Source: Hypsibius dujardini
Taxonomy: Eukaryota > Tardigrada > Eutardigrada > Parachela > Hypsibiidae
Direction of reading: 5' to 3'
Length of the DNA: 29,699 nucleotides
Assembly (NCBI GenBank): GCA_001579985.1
Contig: LRSR01012009.1
Coordinates: forward strand, 1-29,699
How positions within the stretch are numbered: the stretch's first letter is position 1; each line of letters opens with the position of its first letter. Below, piece by piece: positions 1-9,925 of this stretch. Position numbers and translations under genes: made by a program. The notes below the pieces were generated by a model. The model worked only from the letters and a program-made list of their open reading frames with translations, made no database searches and was not told where the DNA came from.

Positions 1-366
1 TATTACTGCCAATATATTAACAGTAATTATAAGTGATAAATATTCTCAGGAATAATTACTTTATTGAAAATGAATGGGAGAGTATAAATAATGAGCACAC
101 GACAATAAAGTCATAATACAGTATTCAAAGTTAACTTTTGAACTGACTCTTTTTTATTATACTATTATTTAAATCCCGGTGCGAATAAACATTTTTCCAG
201 TGAGATCTTTCTTTCATTACATTTCGGCCGTCGGTAAAATTTAATTAGTTCTGCTACTGTTAAATATTTTTGTATATTTTTGTCTTGTAATATTTAGGTA
301 GAATAACAATTGTATTCCGACTATAGACAAGTATAAAAAGTAAGGCTCCGTATTGCCAGCACATAC
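1..366. other. Intron sequence of the SIX gene, no exon seen
   Basis: AT-rich sequence downstream, on the minus strand, of the GTATGT donor at 366-361. I searched it for the next homeodomain exon (NRRQR) and found none, so it is read as part of a long intron. Confidence 0.6.
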
Positions 367-1515
367 CTTGAACCAATTAGCGACCTGAGTGATGGTCAGG
401 CCAGTTTTCTGCGACAGATAGCGCTTCTCCTCCGGTGAAGGATACCGATTAGCTTTATAGCAATCCTAAATTTTACACAATAATTCTCCACACTGATATT
501 TCCGTAAATGTGGATTGCAAAAAATGACCCAACAGCTGAACTAATAAGCCTGTTGACCTTTAGCGCAAGACGACTCTTTTCCTTAAAGCAGTAGATGGTT
601 TCTTCCCCATCCCAAATGGTCTTTGGCAAGGGAAACTTGCGCCGAAGTCGATACTTGTCTCTATAGAAGAGAAAGAAGAAAATAAAGTAAAGTGATAGCA
701 TTGAAAGAGATGTGAAAAGTGAATTGTTCTTTTACACCGCTCCGAGTGAACGACATCGGGCCTTTTCCGCTTCAGCGTATCGAGCCTGATACCACAAATC
801 CTGCAGCTCCCCATGGTGACAGGATAAAAATGAATGAGTCTCTAGAATGGAATAGACTTCGGAAAAACGGGCGTGATTAAAAGCTAGCCAGGCCATCGCC
901 CGTTTATACATGTCCGTGGAGATGATGTCGCTGCGACCCGTGTAAGCACTTAAAAAGGCCGACAACATCTTCATATTCCCGCACTGCAGTTGCACCTACG
1001 ACACAACCGCACAATACCGCCTTAATACTTTCTATATTTTTATCATTTTAATTGCAATAATTATAGTTTTACGCTTACATATTCCTTGACTTTAACGCTT
1101 CCCTAGTTTAGTATTTTTTTTTGAAGAAAAATGCAAAGAATTTTAGTTTAATTTTAATATTGTGTACCTCAACGATGCAGTCAATCTGATCGAAGCTGTA
1201 GTCGGCCTGATGACCTTTCCCTGCTGCGGAATGGTTGTGCTTGGGCTCTTTCCGCGCATGAGCTTTGTATTCCGTGGTATCGTGGAGGTCTTTCACCGGC
1301 TTAAGGTAGAGCTGCTCATTCATAATGGGTTGCTGAATTAAGTCCATGGATTTTGGTGGAGAAGGAGAAGATGAGCCTTGCAGTTGAGGGGGTTGGTTTA
1401 GAAGGTGCTGTGGTGGGAAATTGTTCTTCTTGTTTTGTTGGTGGGACAGTTCTTCGGATGAGACGGAAGAGAGGGATCGAATAATGATGTCCTTACGGTA
1501 GGACCGTCGGTCCAT
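367..1515 (-). CDS. SIX4/5-class SIX homeobox transcription factor, 3' part missing
   Basis: Nuclear DNA-binding regulator of the sine oculis family. Four exons are visible on the minus strand: 1515-1168, 995-736, 660-558 and 465-367, all with GT/AG borders and consistent phase (270 codons). Residues 1-105 are a low-complexity N-terminus. From about 106 comes the SIX domain, with family signatures such as [23 protein letters not shown] and [16 protein letters not shown]. The homeodomain follows with [27 protein letters not shown] and [13 protein letters not shown]. The ETIYCF and NRYPSP wording points to SIX4/5 rather than SIX1/2 or SIX3/6. The last exon ends at ...NWFK on a GTATGT donor, so the NRRQR end of recognition helix 3 and the C-terminus must lie beyond the left edge; I do not find them in 1-366. 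The start is the first in-frame ATG; an additional upstream exon cannot be excluded. Confidence 0.93.
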
Positions 1516-1947
1516 AATACAATTTCCAGTGAAAAAAGTGTTGCGGGGTTTACAGTTGTTAATGAGTTGTTTTGACTTTTCATTCAAATTGTCAATCGAC
1601 TATTGTGTATGTGTGTATGTTCGAATGGATGGGCATGACAAAACGACAGTACGGTTAAGCTATACCTCCTCCCTAACTTCCTTCTTTCCCCGACAAGGGA
1701 GCCGCTGGTGTGAAAAATCTTCTCCCGGATTGGTTGGATTAATGGATCGATGATTGTGCCTTTTAAATTGACCCTGTCTGTCGCGGTGGCCGCTTGTCTC
1801 TCCGTCAACTCGTGTGATAAACGGTAGCAGCTGATAGATAAGGGACTTGTTGGAGTACTGACTCTTACACGTTCACTCAGATTTGTAACATTCAAAAGAG
1901 CTACTTTTGTACATCCCAAACATACAGTACTAAAATGCAGAGCCGCG

Positions 1948-2234
1948 GTTGGATTACCTGGCGGTGACAACCTAAGCAAATCCCCTAGGGGCGCCCCCTG
2001 GGGTCTAGCAAAGCACTGGACCTCTAACACTGCCATTCAATTCAAAATTTCATGCTTAGCAAAAATATATTCGGGCTTGATTTACTAGGTATTCTTTTTT
2101 AACCCCAAATATATTTTTTGCTATTCAATATGATTTTGGATCGAATGGCAGTTCTAGGGGTCCAGATTTCTGCTAGACTCTCAGAGGATGCGCCTAGGGG
2201 ATTTGCTCGGGTTGCCACCCCCTGGTAATCCTAA
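1948..2234. mobile_element. Foldback/MITE-like inverted repeat
   Basis: Two arms of roughly 130 bp (about 1948-2077 and 2101-2234) are imperfect reverse complements separated by about 23 bp. The outer ends share GGATTACC followed by a GG-rich stretch. Both arms then carry GCAAATCCCCTAGG, GTCTAGCA, a GGACC/CTAGAAC-like segment, CTGCCATTC and finally AGCAAAAATATATT. No coding capacity was recognised. It lies between the start of the SIX gene and the 3' end of the neuropeptide gene. A target-site duplication could not be defined with confidence. Confidence 0.75.
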
Positions 2235-2758
2235 CGTGCCTCGGTCAAAATGCGAAATTTTGGTGGGGATTACCTAGCTGACAAGGCTGGTCGAAGTTAA
2301 CCGTATTTTGCCTTTTTTGAATTGCCTGGGTTGCCCAACACCGCCACATAGAATAGGGCGAAGATCGAAGAACGCTTAGATTACTATTTGTATCATCCAG
2401 AATGGTTTTTCGGTACACCTTTATTCTAAGGAAATGCAGTTTACACCTCTCTGTTTATGACATCGATTAGACGGAAAATGAACAGGATTTTTCATCTCTC
2501 AAGTCAAATTGACGACAATTCCGCTCCTCCGACATTGGTGAATTTTGAATTTTTTTCGCACAGCACAGTAGAAAAGTGGAATGTTCATGAGTGGTTAATC
2601 AACCTCGACACAGCACACACGAAAGCACTCGCATCGATCGGGGGAGATGAAAGTGCGCCACCTTGCGTGCGCTTCGCCATAACACAATTATTACAATGCA
2701 CGTATAGCGATGACGTGGTTCCGCGTTCCCCTTCATTACAAGCAAATTTACAATAGGG
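2235..2758. other. Intergenic, no supported gene
   Basis: A 99-codon plus-strand reading frame exists (2457-2756), but it matches no family I know and has no splice or context support. Otherwise nothing is seen. Confidence 0.5.
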
Positions 2759-2764
2759 TTTATT
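2759..2764 (-). other. Candidate poly(A) signal AATAAA of the neuropeptide gene
   Basis: AATAAA on the minus strand about 190 nt past the stop codon of the DH31-like precursor. The distance is plausible for a 3' UTR; there is no transcript evidence. Confidence 0.4.
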
Positions 2765-2955
2765 ATTATTTTCTATCTTCCTCTCAAAGACGTCATGTTA
2801 AAAAAGGCTCATCCTTCCTCTCTTTAGGCTCTATTCAATGTAGTATCCCATCAAAAGGTTCCAGAGGATTATAAACATATGTATCATATGGTCCACCCTT
2901 CCGTGGATATGTCTTCCTCACGGCATTAACAGTATTTCAAAAATACTTTTCCCTT

Positions 2956-3891
2956 CTATTGGGGTCCGGTGGATCTTCGCTTCCTGCCTGGTGCTGGAAA
3001 GAAAAATAACAAAAATAAAATAGGCATTTGCAAAATCAAAGTGAAAGATTGCTACGCCGTGACCTTGAGCCATGAACAATTGCCTACCTAAGGCAGAATT
3101 AGCCAGTCCCATGGCCTGGCTATGACGTGCTATTCGAGATCCCGCCAAGCCCCGTTTGAAGCCAAAGTCCAGTGCTCCGTCTGCGAGCTCCCTGAAACAA
3201 ATTTACACTCAGCGCCGAAACACATTAGACTGTCTGTTTAATAAGTAGCCGCAGTAGTAGTAGTATTGCTAATTTCAAAAAAACTGAAACGGTGCTTGGA
3301 TAGTATTATCTACTCACAATCCAACTTGTTTAACTTTTTCAAGCGTTTCCATCATTTCGTTTGAAAGATAAAAAACTAGAGTACTCAAGATGATCCCACT
3401 GCATATACACTGTATTGGGCTTATATTTTCCCGTACCCATATTAGTTGCTAAAATTATCATTATCTTTTTTGAGAGTACAAAAAATGTTAAAATGATTAC
3501 CTTTATCATACTGTTACTTAAACTCATCCTTGTCACCGGTCAAATTTATAATTGTGACAATCAGCATTAGTTGCCAGTTCGAATAAATCATACCTTGCGT
3601 CCTCAGTCAGCGCTTGCCGCAAGAGCTCCTCGGAGAGGCTCATCTGCCCCGTTGGACTCGCTGCAGTGACCTTGGATGCGCGATTGCGTTGACCGAAAGC
3701 ACTCCTAAACGCCAAACGATACGACAGACAAAGTGAGAAATCCCTTGAAAACTCACCATTAATTATTGTGTTAAACCTTAAAATATAAGGAAGACTCACA
3801 AGGAGGGATTATACATGACATATGAAGAGGCCAAATGGAGGCCCACAAACACCACAAGAAAGAGGAGAATTCGTCCGATATGGCCGGCCAT
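2956..3891 (-). CDS. DH31/calcitonin-type neuropeptide precursor
   Basis: Secreted prohormone, 114 residues, four exons: 3891-3800, 3704-3594, 3191-3088 and 2993-2956. All borders are GT/AG and the joined length is 345 nt. Residues 1-23 form a signal peptide (MAGHIGR, then a Leu/Val/Phe-rich core, then LASS). Residues 24-68 are a spacer. Residues 75-104 contain DFGFKRGLAGSRIARH, then MGLANSALAP, directly followed by GRKRR (105-109), an amidation glycine plus a multibasic cleavage site, and a five-residue tail. Known DH31 peptides have the pattern DFG..RG..G...A.H, then MGLA, N, A and a C-terminal Pro-amide; this one fits with one short gap near MGLA. By family, DH31 acts on class B calcitonin-like receptors. 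Oddities: there is no dibasic site just before the peptide, and a KR lies inside it at 80-81. Family call is strong; processing is inferred. Confidence 0.85.
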
Positions 3892-6800
3892 CGTGATAAA
3901 AGATATATGGCTCTATCCAGCACACCGAATTCCTTCCTCAAAGGCTTTTTCTGCGGGGTGTAGCAGAATAATATAAGCGGATATTAAGAAGGAAAGGGGT
4001 GTGGATGTTTAAAGTCTTACGGGTACATAGCAGATTAACAAACGCGTCAAAAGTGGGCGGGAAAATGTTCTTATCGAATCAAACGATGACCATTCCTTCC
4101 GTGCGCGCAAAGAGAAAAACTGCTTATTTGGATTATCACAATATTTTAAAGCTGCTGCACGACCTCGTCGATCGGCGAAACGAGAGAGATATTACCCACG
4201 CATTGAAAGAGAGAGAGAGAAAGAGAAAAAGGGGGGATTTCGCAGAAACCGCAAATATCCTACGCGAGACAATTGAATTGCGCGATTGAATTAGAAGGTC
4301 CGGTGACCGGAAACGTGGATCGCACAATAATGTTAACACCTTCCCCTTCCTTCCCTTCCCTTCTGTCGTTGACTGTCAATTAAGGATGAGGAATAATGTG
4401 GCAAGGTAAAAGCAAACGGGCCTCCCGGGTGATGATCGGGTAAACAAGAGGCAAGGAGAAAAGTTTTTTATAACTCATAATCGCACAGTCAGCGCGACCC
4501 AATCACTTCTCCTCCGATGCAACTGCTCAGGGTCGCGTCGAGGTCCCATCAACGGAGGTGGTTGAAAATAAAACATTTTAATTAAAACATTTCAATTTAA
4601 CATACATACAAGAAAATGTCATTTTTGTGAAATATCTAATGCATGATTCTGTGTAAAGTTTTCCAGAGTAATAATTACAAGCACTGTCCTTCATAAGACA
4701 CAGATGTACCGACGATGGGAGTGGGGAGAGGGGTAGGCAAAAAACAAACACGTTAATTTAGCCATTATATTTAAGATATCAAACCGTGAAGTTGTAGTTT
4801 AGAACGCTCTACTATACCGTTTTATTCAAAGTTTAATTAAATAAACTTAATAAAGTTCAAAGATCTATTCCTGAGGCAGAGACATTGATTATCCGGGGCG
4901 GATATTAATGTTACCTCAGCCCCCTCCCCCCCAATGCGGCCCTGTTTCTTAGGTGTTGGATGCAGTACCCGCTTCGAAAAATAGAGCCATTGTACTGGAA
5001 CTATTCAGTCCAGCCCTCCCGTCTACCCGACGCCGGACGGACGGGCGGAAAAACGGAAGCGCGGGCTAGCGTTGCTTTGACTTGTATGAGAGGAGAGAGT
5101 GGGGGAGACTCTCGAAATACCACACCTCTCTCTTAATGTTAAGGGGTAATTTGCCGATAAGGAGCGCCGGTTAACCATCATCACAGTTCCCTCCCTCCCG
5201 TTGTGCGCGTCAAGAAACGTGAGCTTATGATGAACTCTCGCTTGTCGGCAGATAGAAGTCGCAGAATGATTAGTCAGCATTTTCTTTAAGTCCTATATCT
5301 TTTATCCAGGTTCCGAGACGTGATATCTGGGCCGGGTGAGTTTTAACGTATAAACCGATTGTCAGGTCAACACCGGCTAATTAAACATTAGTGACGCAGA
5401 CTCCATCAAAGTCCGAGAAGATCGACAGCTTTGTCATAATCTCGGCAAAGCATTCCTCAAGGCCATGGGTAGCTGCCTCTGGAGCACTCGTATAATACTC
5501 GGGGGTCGGGGCTATAGCCCACCTTCATTATCATATAAGAATTGAAATATTACTTCAACAGATAAAGAAATCTCGATTACCAAGGTTACTGTTGGTTGAC
5601 CGCTGTTTTACCTAACGCTCTCAAAACTCTTGCAGATGCAACTAGTGTTAATGAAATATCTGGCCTTTCGGAACCATTTATTAATCGATTGGTTCAGTTG
5701 GCGAAATTCGTGAACGCACTTCAAGTGCCTAAAGTCTGTGACGTAGCGCAGACTTAATAAGAGATGTTGGTGAGGCAAGTTAGAATTAGGTATCGGTCAT
5801 TTCAGATCTAACGACGGTAAATCAGACAAAAGCGGATAGTCAGTTCGTTTTCTCTCCTTCCGTCCTTATGTTTGTAATTCCGTCTGGCCGGCCGTACATT
5901 GTTCTGTCTATGTCTTCTTTTCGGTCTGTCAGAAGAAAGAAGTTTAATCCTGGAGAACGTTCTGCAACGCATTCGGTAGATTTACTGATTCGGACAATAT
6001 CAATTGATGATTGATTGCTCAATTATTGCTCTCCACTTACCAATTGACCTCTACCACACATAATGAATTAATCAATCAAGCAGAAGGAATCATCTTTAAT
6101 TAATTGGTTGATTAACTATCCCTATAAGGGTTATCCAGTCAAGTTAAGCCGATTGTATAGTGTCATAATCGATTGATTCACAGTGATTTTGATTGATCCA
6201 CGTTGTTTTTGTTTCCGCAAATTTGTTTACATTCAAACCACATCCGTTTTGTGTTCCCGTAATGTATTTTCTTTTCAAACTTTTATTACCGAACATATGC
6301 TTTCTGAGCACTAGAAAGTGATTTTTGCGGTTTTATTCCAACATTGTTAGCCTGAGGTCGAGCATGGACCTGCCGCTCCTCGAAAAAAGAGCTCTGCAGA
6401 AGTGCTGTTGCGCCTTGTGGTTCGTTCTTATATTTCCTGGTGCGACAACCTTTATTTCTGTTTTTTTTAGCTATACCGGACTGGGTCTTCTTTTATCCGT
6501 GAAAGATTAGTGAACACAAATTGCACTCGTTGGTGAACCACTTGCTTTTCAGTCTACATGCATTAAAGATGGCGGCCTCGTTGTTTTTGACGTCCACCCC
6601 GTAATCATACCAGCATATCTTTTTCATTAACTCCAAAATTTATTTGCTATCACAAAGCTATTTGCTATTCGTGAAGGAATTTTGAAGTCAAAGGGGGAAT
6701 CTTGTTCTACTAAAAAATGGTCCGTTTAGATTTTCTGAAAACATTCCCACCGTCATCTCAAATTCAATTACTTTTTTATTTTCCATCATTGATAAAACAC

Positions 6801-7020
6801 TTTTGCTTCTAAAGAATGTCTTATCAATGGTTCTATCGATCTCAGATTGCGGATGACTGCTGCAATTTCAGCTGAACGCGCGATTTCAAAAAACTCGTAC
6901 GGGCTCAACTTGGCTGGATAACCCTTCTGTAAAACCATATGGTGACTCCGGTTTGAGCCAGATCGTCCATGTTGGCGACGAAAATGGAAAATGTGGATAC
7001 ATCTGTGTGTGTACTGTGCT
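3892..7020. other. Gene-poor intergenic region
   Basis: About 3 kb with no supported gene. It holds an AG-rich/CT-rich tract near 4206-4235 and 4340-4362, and a stretch at about 5985-6200 rich in degenerate TTGATTGA/AATTAATC words. The short reading frames on both strands have no family resemblance or splice context. Confidence 0.5.
5985..6200. repeat. Degenerate TTGA/ATCA tetranucleotide-derived tract
   Basis: Dense, imperfect copies of TTGATTGA and its complement (for example GATGATTGATTG, AATTAATCAATCAAG, TTAATTGGTTGATT). Similar words recur near 7965-8150, 23080-23172 and 24418-24500, so this looks like a decayed simple-repeat family. Confidence 0.5.
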
Positions 7021-7138
7021 GTCGCAACCAATTGGTGCTGCTTTTTAGACCCACACGTATATTATGAATACACACACTGTACTTCACTGCAGTCACAATA
7101 TACGGTGGATCAAAAATGAAGCACCAATTGGTCGCGAC
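7021..7138. repeat. Short inverted repeat with ~80 bp loop
   Basis: GTCGCAACCAATTGGTGCT at 7021-7039 pairs with its reverse complement at 7120-7138 with a single mismatch. The intervening sequence also has partly complementary CGTATATT words. It resembles a small foldback element; no target duplication was identified. Confidence 0.65.
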
Positions 7139-7479
7139 ATTACAGAATGGGCGAGTGTGTGCACTACACTTAAGCAATTTTGTTTGCTCTAACGGCTAAT
7201 TATCCCGTGCTGTACTAATTTTGTGACATCACTTATTGCAAACTGTAAACTTGTCAAAGCGAAGTGTTATCACACTCCCACTGTTCTCAATCTTACGTTC
7301 AATCGCGCCGTGCTAATGGTGCTGACGGACAATCAGTGGTAAGCTGGATCTAATGCATCGAGTAGAAGTTTCCGCGAGCTGTTAAACCGGTTGAGCCGAG
7401 ATAAATTAACCATCAAAACGGGGGGGTGCCTTCATGTCACGTCGGCTTAAATTTCTAATCCGCAAGGAGAAAGCCTAAT

Positions 7480-7905
7480 TTGACAATGCCGTAAAGATGT
7501 TGGCAAAGAACGTTGACGTAAACGCTTTCAATTAAAAAGGTTTGCAAGATTTCAATTCGTCAGTAGCGTTCTCAAGAACTGACAAGGGAATTTTGCAACT
7601 CTTCAACACGAAATCTTGCACTCTTTAATTTTAACAGATGCGCATAACTTCGTTCCAGTTATTCCGGTAGAGATGAAGTGGTACAACAAGAAGCACTGTG
7701 TAAGGAAGCAGATCCCACTCACTGTCGCCTACGCAATCACTATTTACAAAGCTTAAGGAACAACGTTGGGCAAGGCCATCGTGAACATTGGTCACCGAGA
7801 ATTTTTCTCTAGACTGAGTTATGTTGCCCTGTTACGTACTAGAAGTCTAACTGACTTGACTCTTGCTAGTAGTTTGCCCTTTAATGGTTACCGCTGGTGT
7901 CGCGT
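7480..7905 (+). pseudogene. Decayed Pif1/Helitron-type helicase C-terminal fragment
   Basis: The conceptual translation shows the end of a Pif1-like superfamily 1 helicase, the type carried by Helitron transposons. There is an NVDVNAFN segment like the usual N.DVDA.N. Further on come PVEMKWYN, RKQIPLTVAYAITIYKA, then a stop, then GTTLGKAIVNIGHREF and SYVALLRTRSLTDL. The conserved AITIHKSQG..L motif and the YVALSRVRSL motif are both recognisable. An in-frame TAA sits where KSQG has its glutamine (near 7753), and more stops and frame changes occur upstream, so it cannot be functional. No N-terminal Rep domain and no defined Helitron ends were found. Confidence 0.75.
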
Positions 7906-7964
7906 AGTCGATCGTTGGCTTCTCACTGGAAGGTGGAGGATAAGTGAATGATAGAACTTGAAGC

Positions 7965-8150
7965 GGTTAATCCTATTAACTAATCAGTTGATTACTGGTT
8001 GGAACAATGCAATAAACTGTGTGCTTTAGGGTAACTGGATAGTTGGCTAATGGTAAAATTATTGCGATTCAGTTAATCGGTCCGTCGTCAAACCAGTCAA
8101 CTGAGTTGATTGACTATAATGAAAGAATAATAATCCGGTCAATCAACACA
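7965..8150. repeat. Degenerate TTGA/ATCA-rich tract
   Basis: Repeated GTTGATT, GATTGACT, CAATCAAC and TTAATC words at high density, same family as at 5985-6200. Confidence 0.4.
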
Positions 8151-8549
8151 ATTATTTGGTAACTTTGCCATAAGAACAGCAAAACTTTCCTTTCTTCCTT
8201 CTCCCGATCCCTTCTTTCTTCTGTGCCGTTTGATAGAATCCTGTCTGTCCGACCTTCTGCCGACTTGCATGTACTGTAATACAGTACAGGGTAAAACTTT
8301 TAATTCGGCTAACGTCAAAATTGCTTTTAATTCGGCTAAGTAGGGGAAGTAGGGGGCGCAAGTGTCGCACTTTTCACTACCAGATACGCGGGACACACAT
8401 CACTTGCATTCGTACAAGGAACCAGAACAACCGACCGAATTCATACTACGCAGCAATAAGCTATTTCTTGGGGTTTTTTTCAGCCGCTATTTTTAGCCGG
8501 CCTTTTAGCCACCATTTTGCTGGTTTTTCAGTCTTCATTTTCTCAATTT

Positions 8550-8765
8550 TTTTTTGCTGCCGCTGCAGCTTTATTCAGTCGCTCCACAAGGGCCATCTGA
8601 ACACTCAATTCACTCCAGATTTTTCCCGCCTCCGTGTCCAAGCGAACATCCTTCAGCTTGTGTTTCTTTTCTAGCAATGTCTAGTTTAGCTGCTTGTTTA
8701 TGCTCTCAGCAATTTCATAGCCCGCCGAATGACCACTAAGCTTCTGATAGATACAGCTAATTGCG
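8550..8765 (-). other. Residual coding-like stretch in the transposon, unknown
   Basis: In another minus-strand frame the conceptual translation has CIYQKLSGHSAGYEIAESIN, one stop, then a charged Lys/Glu/Leu-rich helix-like stretch ending in an Ala run (VERLNKAAAAAKK). It looks like decayed protein-coding sequence, possibly a second element gene or a captured fragment. I do not recognise the family. Confidence 0.3.
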
Positions 8766-9211
8766 TTGGAGTTTTCGTGCGGCAGTGCAATCGTGCAATA
8801 ATGGCAATGTATCGCCAGCAGAGTTCGTCTATCCATTGCCGCGCCTTCTTCCGATTCTCCGCTTGACTAATCCTTTCCGCGACTGTGGGATGGCGTTTCG
8901 AAAAGGCGTTTTGCCAGGTGGGGCTCATGACAGATTAGCGCATGTCCTTATTTTTGAACAGTCCTACGACAATTTTTTGCAAATGAAATCTTGACAACGG
9001 AACACCTGCATTCGCACAGCTATGCAAGAGATCCACGATGTTCAATTCCTCTTCCGCAGTAAATTTAGGTGGGCACCGCACAGAACCAATTTCCAGGTTC
9101 GCCAAATGTCGACGAAGGGTAGTTTGAGATACTGCATATTCGCGTGCGGCAGTGTTGACAGATAATCCATGGGACGAAGTTTCAATTACAGCCTCTTGCA
9201 AGCGGTCGGCC
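8760..9211 (-). pseudogene. Transposase N-terminal fragment (psq-type and CENP-B-type HTH), broken
   Basis: From the ATG near 9211, the first frame starts MADRLQEAVIETSSHGLS, then AAREYAVSQTTLRRHL, a typical psq-type helix-turn-helix as in pogo/Tigger/jerky transposases. It is followed by PPKFTAEEELNIVDLL. A TAA stop at 8937-8935 interrupts the frame. After it the same frame continues with SPTWQNAFSKRHPTVAERIS, the W..F.KRHP..A.R signature of the CENP-B-type second HTH. Beyond about 8800 the similarity is lost and the catalytic DDE domain is absent. It lies inside the element at 8282-9568. Confidence 0.75.
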
Positions 9212-9568
9212 ATTTTTTACAAAAAAAAAATTTAAGCCGAATAGTTTTGGAAGAGATGATATTTTGGAGACTGGAAAAACAGAATGACGTACCTGCTGTC
9301 AAGTGCAATATGTGCCTGTGTGTGTCTGACAATCCCGTCTCTTTTACAGCAAAATTCTTCCTTGCTTTTTCGAAACAATCGTTTGAACTCTACATAGGTA
9401 TTCCTGCCTCTCTCTCAATTCCCTCTTACTGCCAAAATTTTCTTTTACTTTATCAAAGTTTCGAGGTCTGTGTCAAGTCACGGACACTGAGTCATGGAAC
9501 GCAAAAAGCTAGCCGAATTGAAAGCGATTTTGCCCGTTAGTCGAATTAAAAGTTTTACCTCGTACCTG

Positions 9569-9925
9569 TTCCGAAATGCTAAACGCAGCCATTGGGTCAT
9601 ATTTAAATGGAAACTCTGTGGTATGTTGACCAACATGTTTTGCATGGTCCAATCTGAAGGGTCTTTGAAAGCCTCAAATTGTGTCGACAGTTTATTCTGC
9701 CGACCAAAATGTGTTTAATGAATCGTGGACCGTGATGCAGTAAAGTTTGGGACAACCAAGTTTGCAGTTGTGGTTAGTAACAAAACGTTCCTAACTTCTC
9801 TCTCGCCTCAATTCCGGTAAGAAACGCGGTTTATCATGCCGTTAATCTTGCGAATTAAACCAGCAATTTAACGGATGGTCGGTGAACATGTGCGGTCATT
9901 AATTCTATCAGTATAGAGACAAAAA
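9569..9925. other. Spacer between transposon and GPCR 3' end
   Basis: No gene recognised. It should include the 3' UTR of the GPCR gene on the minus strand; no clear AATAAA for that strand was seen. Confidence 0.4.

Larger units (their letters stand above)
8282..9568 (-). mobile_element. pogo/Tigger-like DNA transposon, defective, with long TIRs
   Basis: The ends form imperfect terminal inverted repeats of about 59 bp (8282-8340 and the complement of 9510-9568), both starting CAG and sharing GGTAAAACTTTTAATTCG. Each TIR itself contains the unit TTTTAATTCGGCTAA twice (one copy slightly changed). Inside, on the minus strand, lies a fragment of a pogo/Tigger/jerky-type transposase N-terminus. 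The total length, about 1.29 kb, is too short for an intact element with a DDE domain, so this is probably an internal-deletion derivative. TA flanks the left end (8280-8281); the right flank reads TT, so a TA duplication, if it existed, is no longer intact. Confidence 0.75.

Noticed and set aside
1584-2036. 150-codon minus-strand open frame
   Set aside because: It runs into one arm of the foldback repeat, resembles no family, and has no splice continuity with the SIX gene.
2457-2756. 99-codon plus-strand open frame
   Set aside because: No recognisable domain and no intron or neighbour support; it lies downstream of a minus-strand gene, probably chance.
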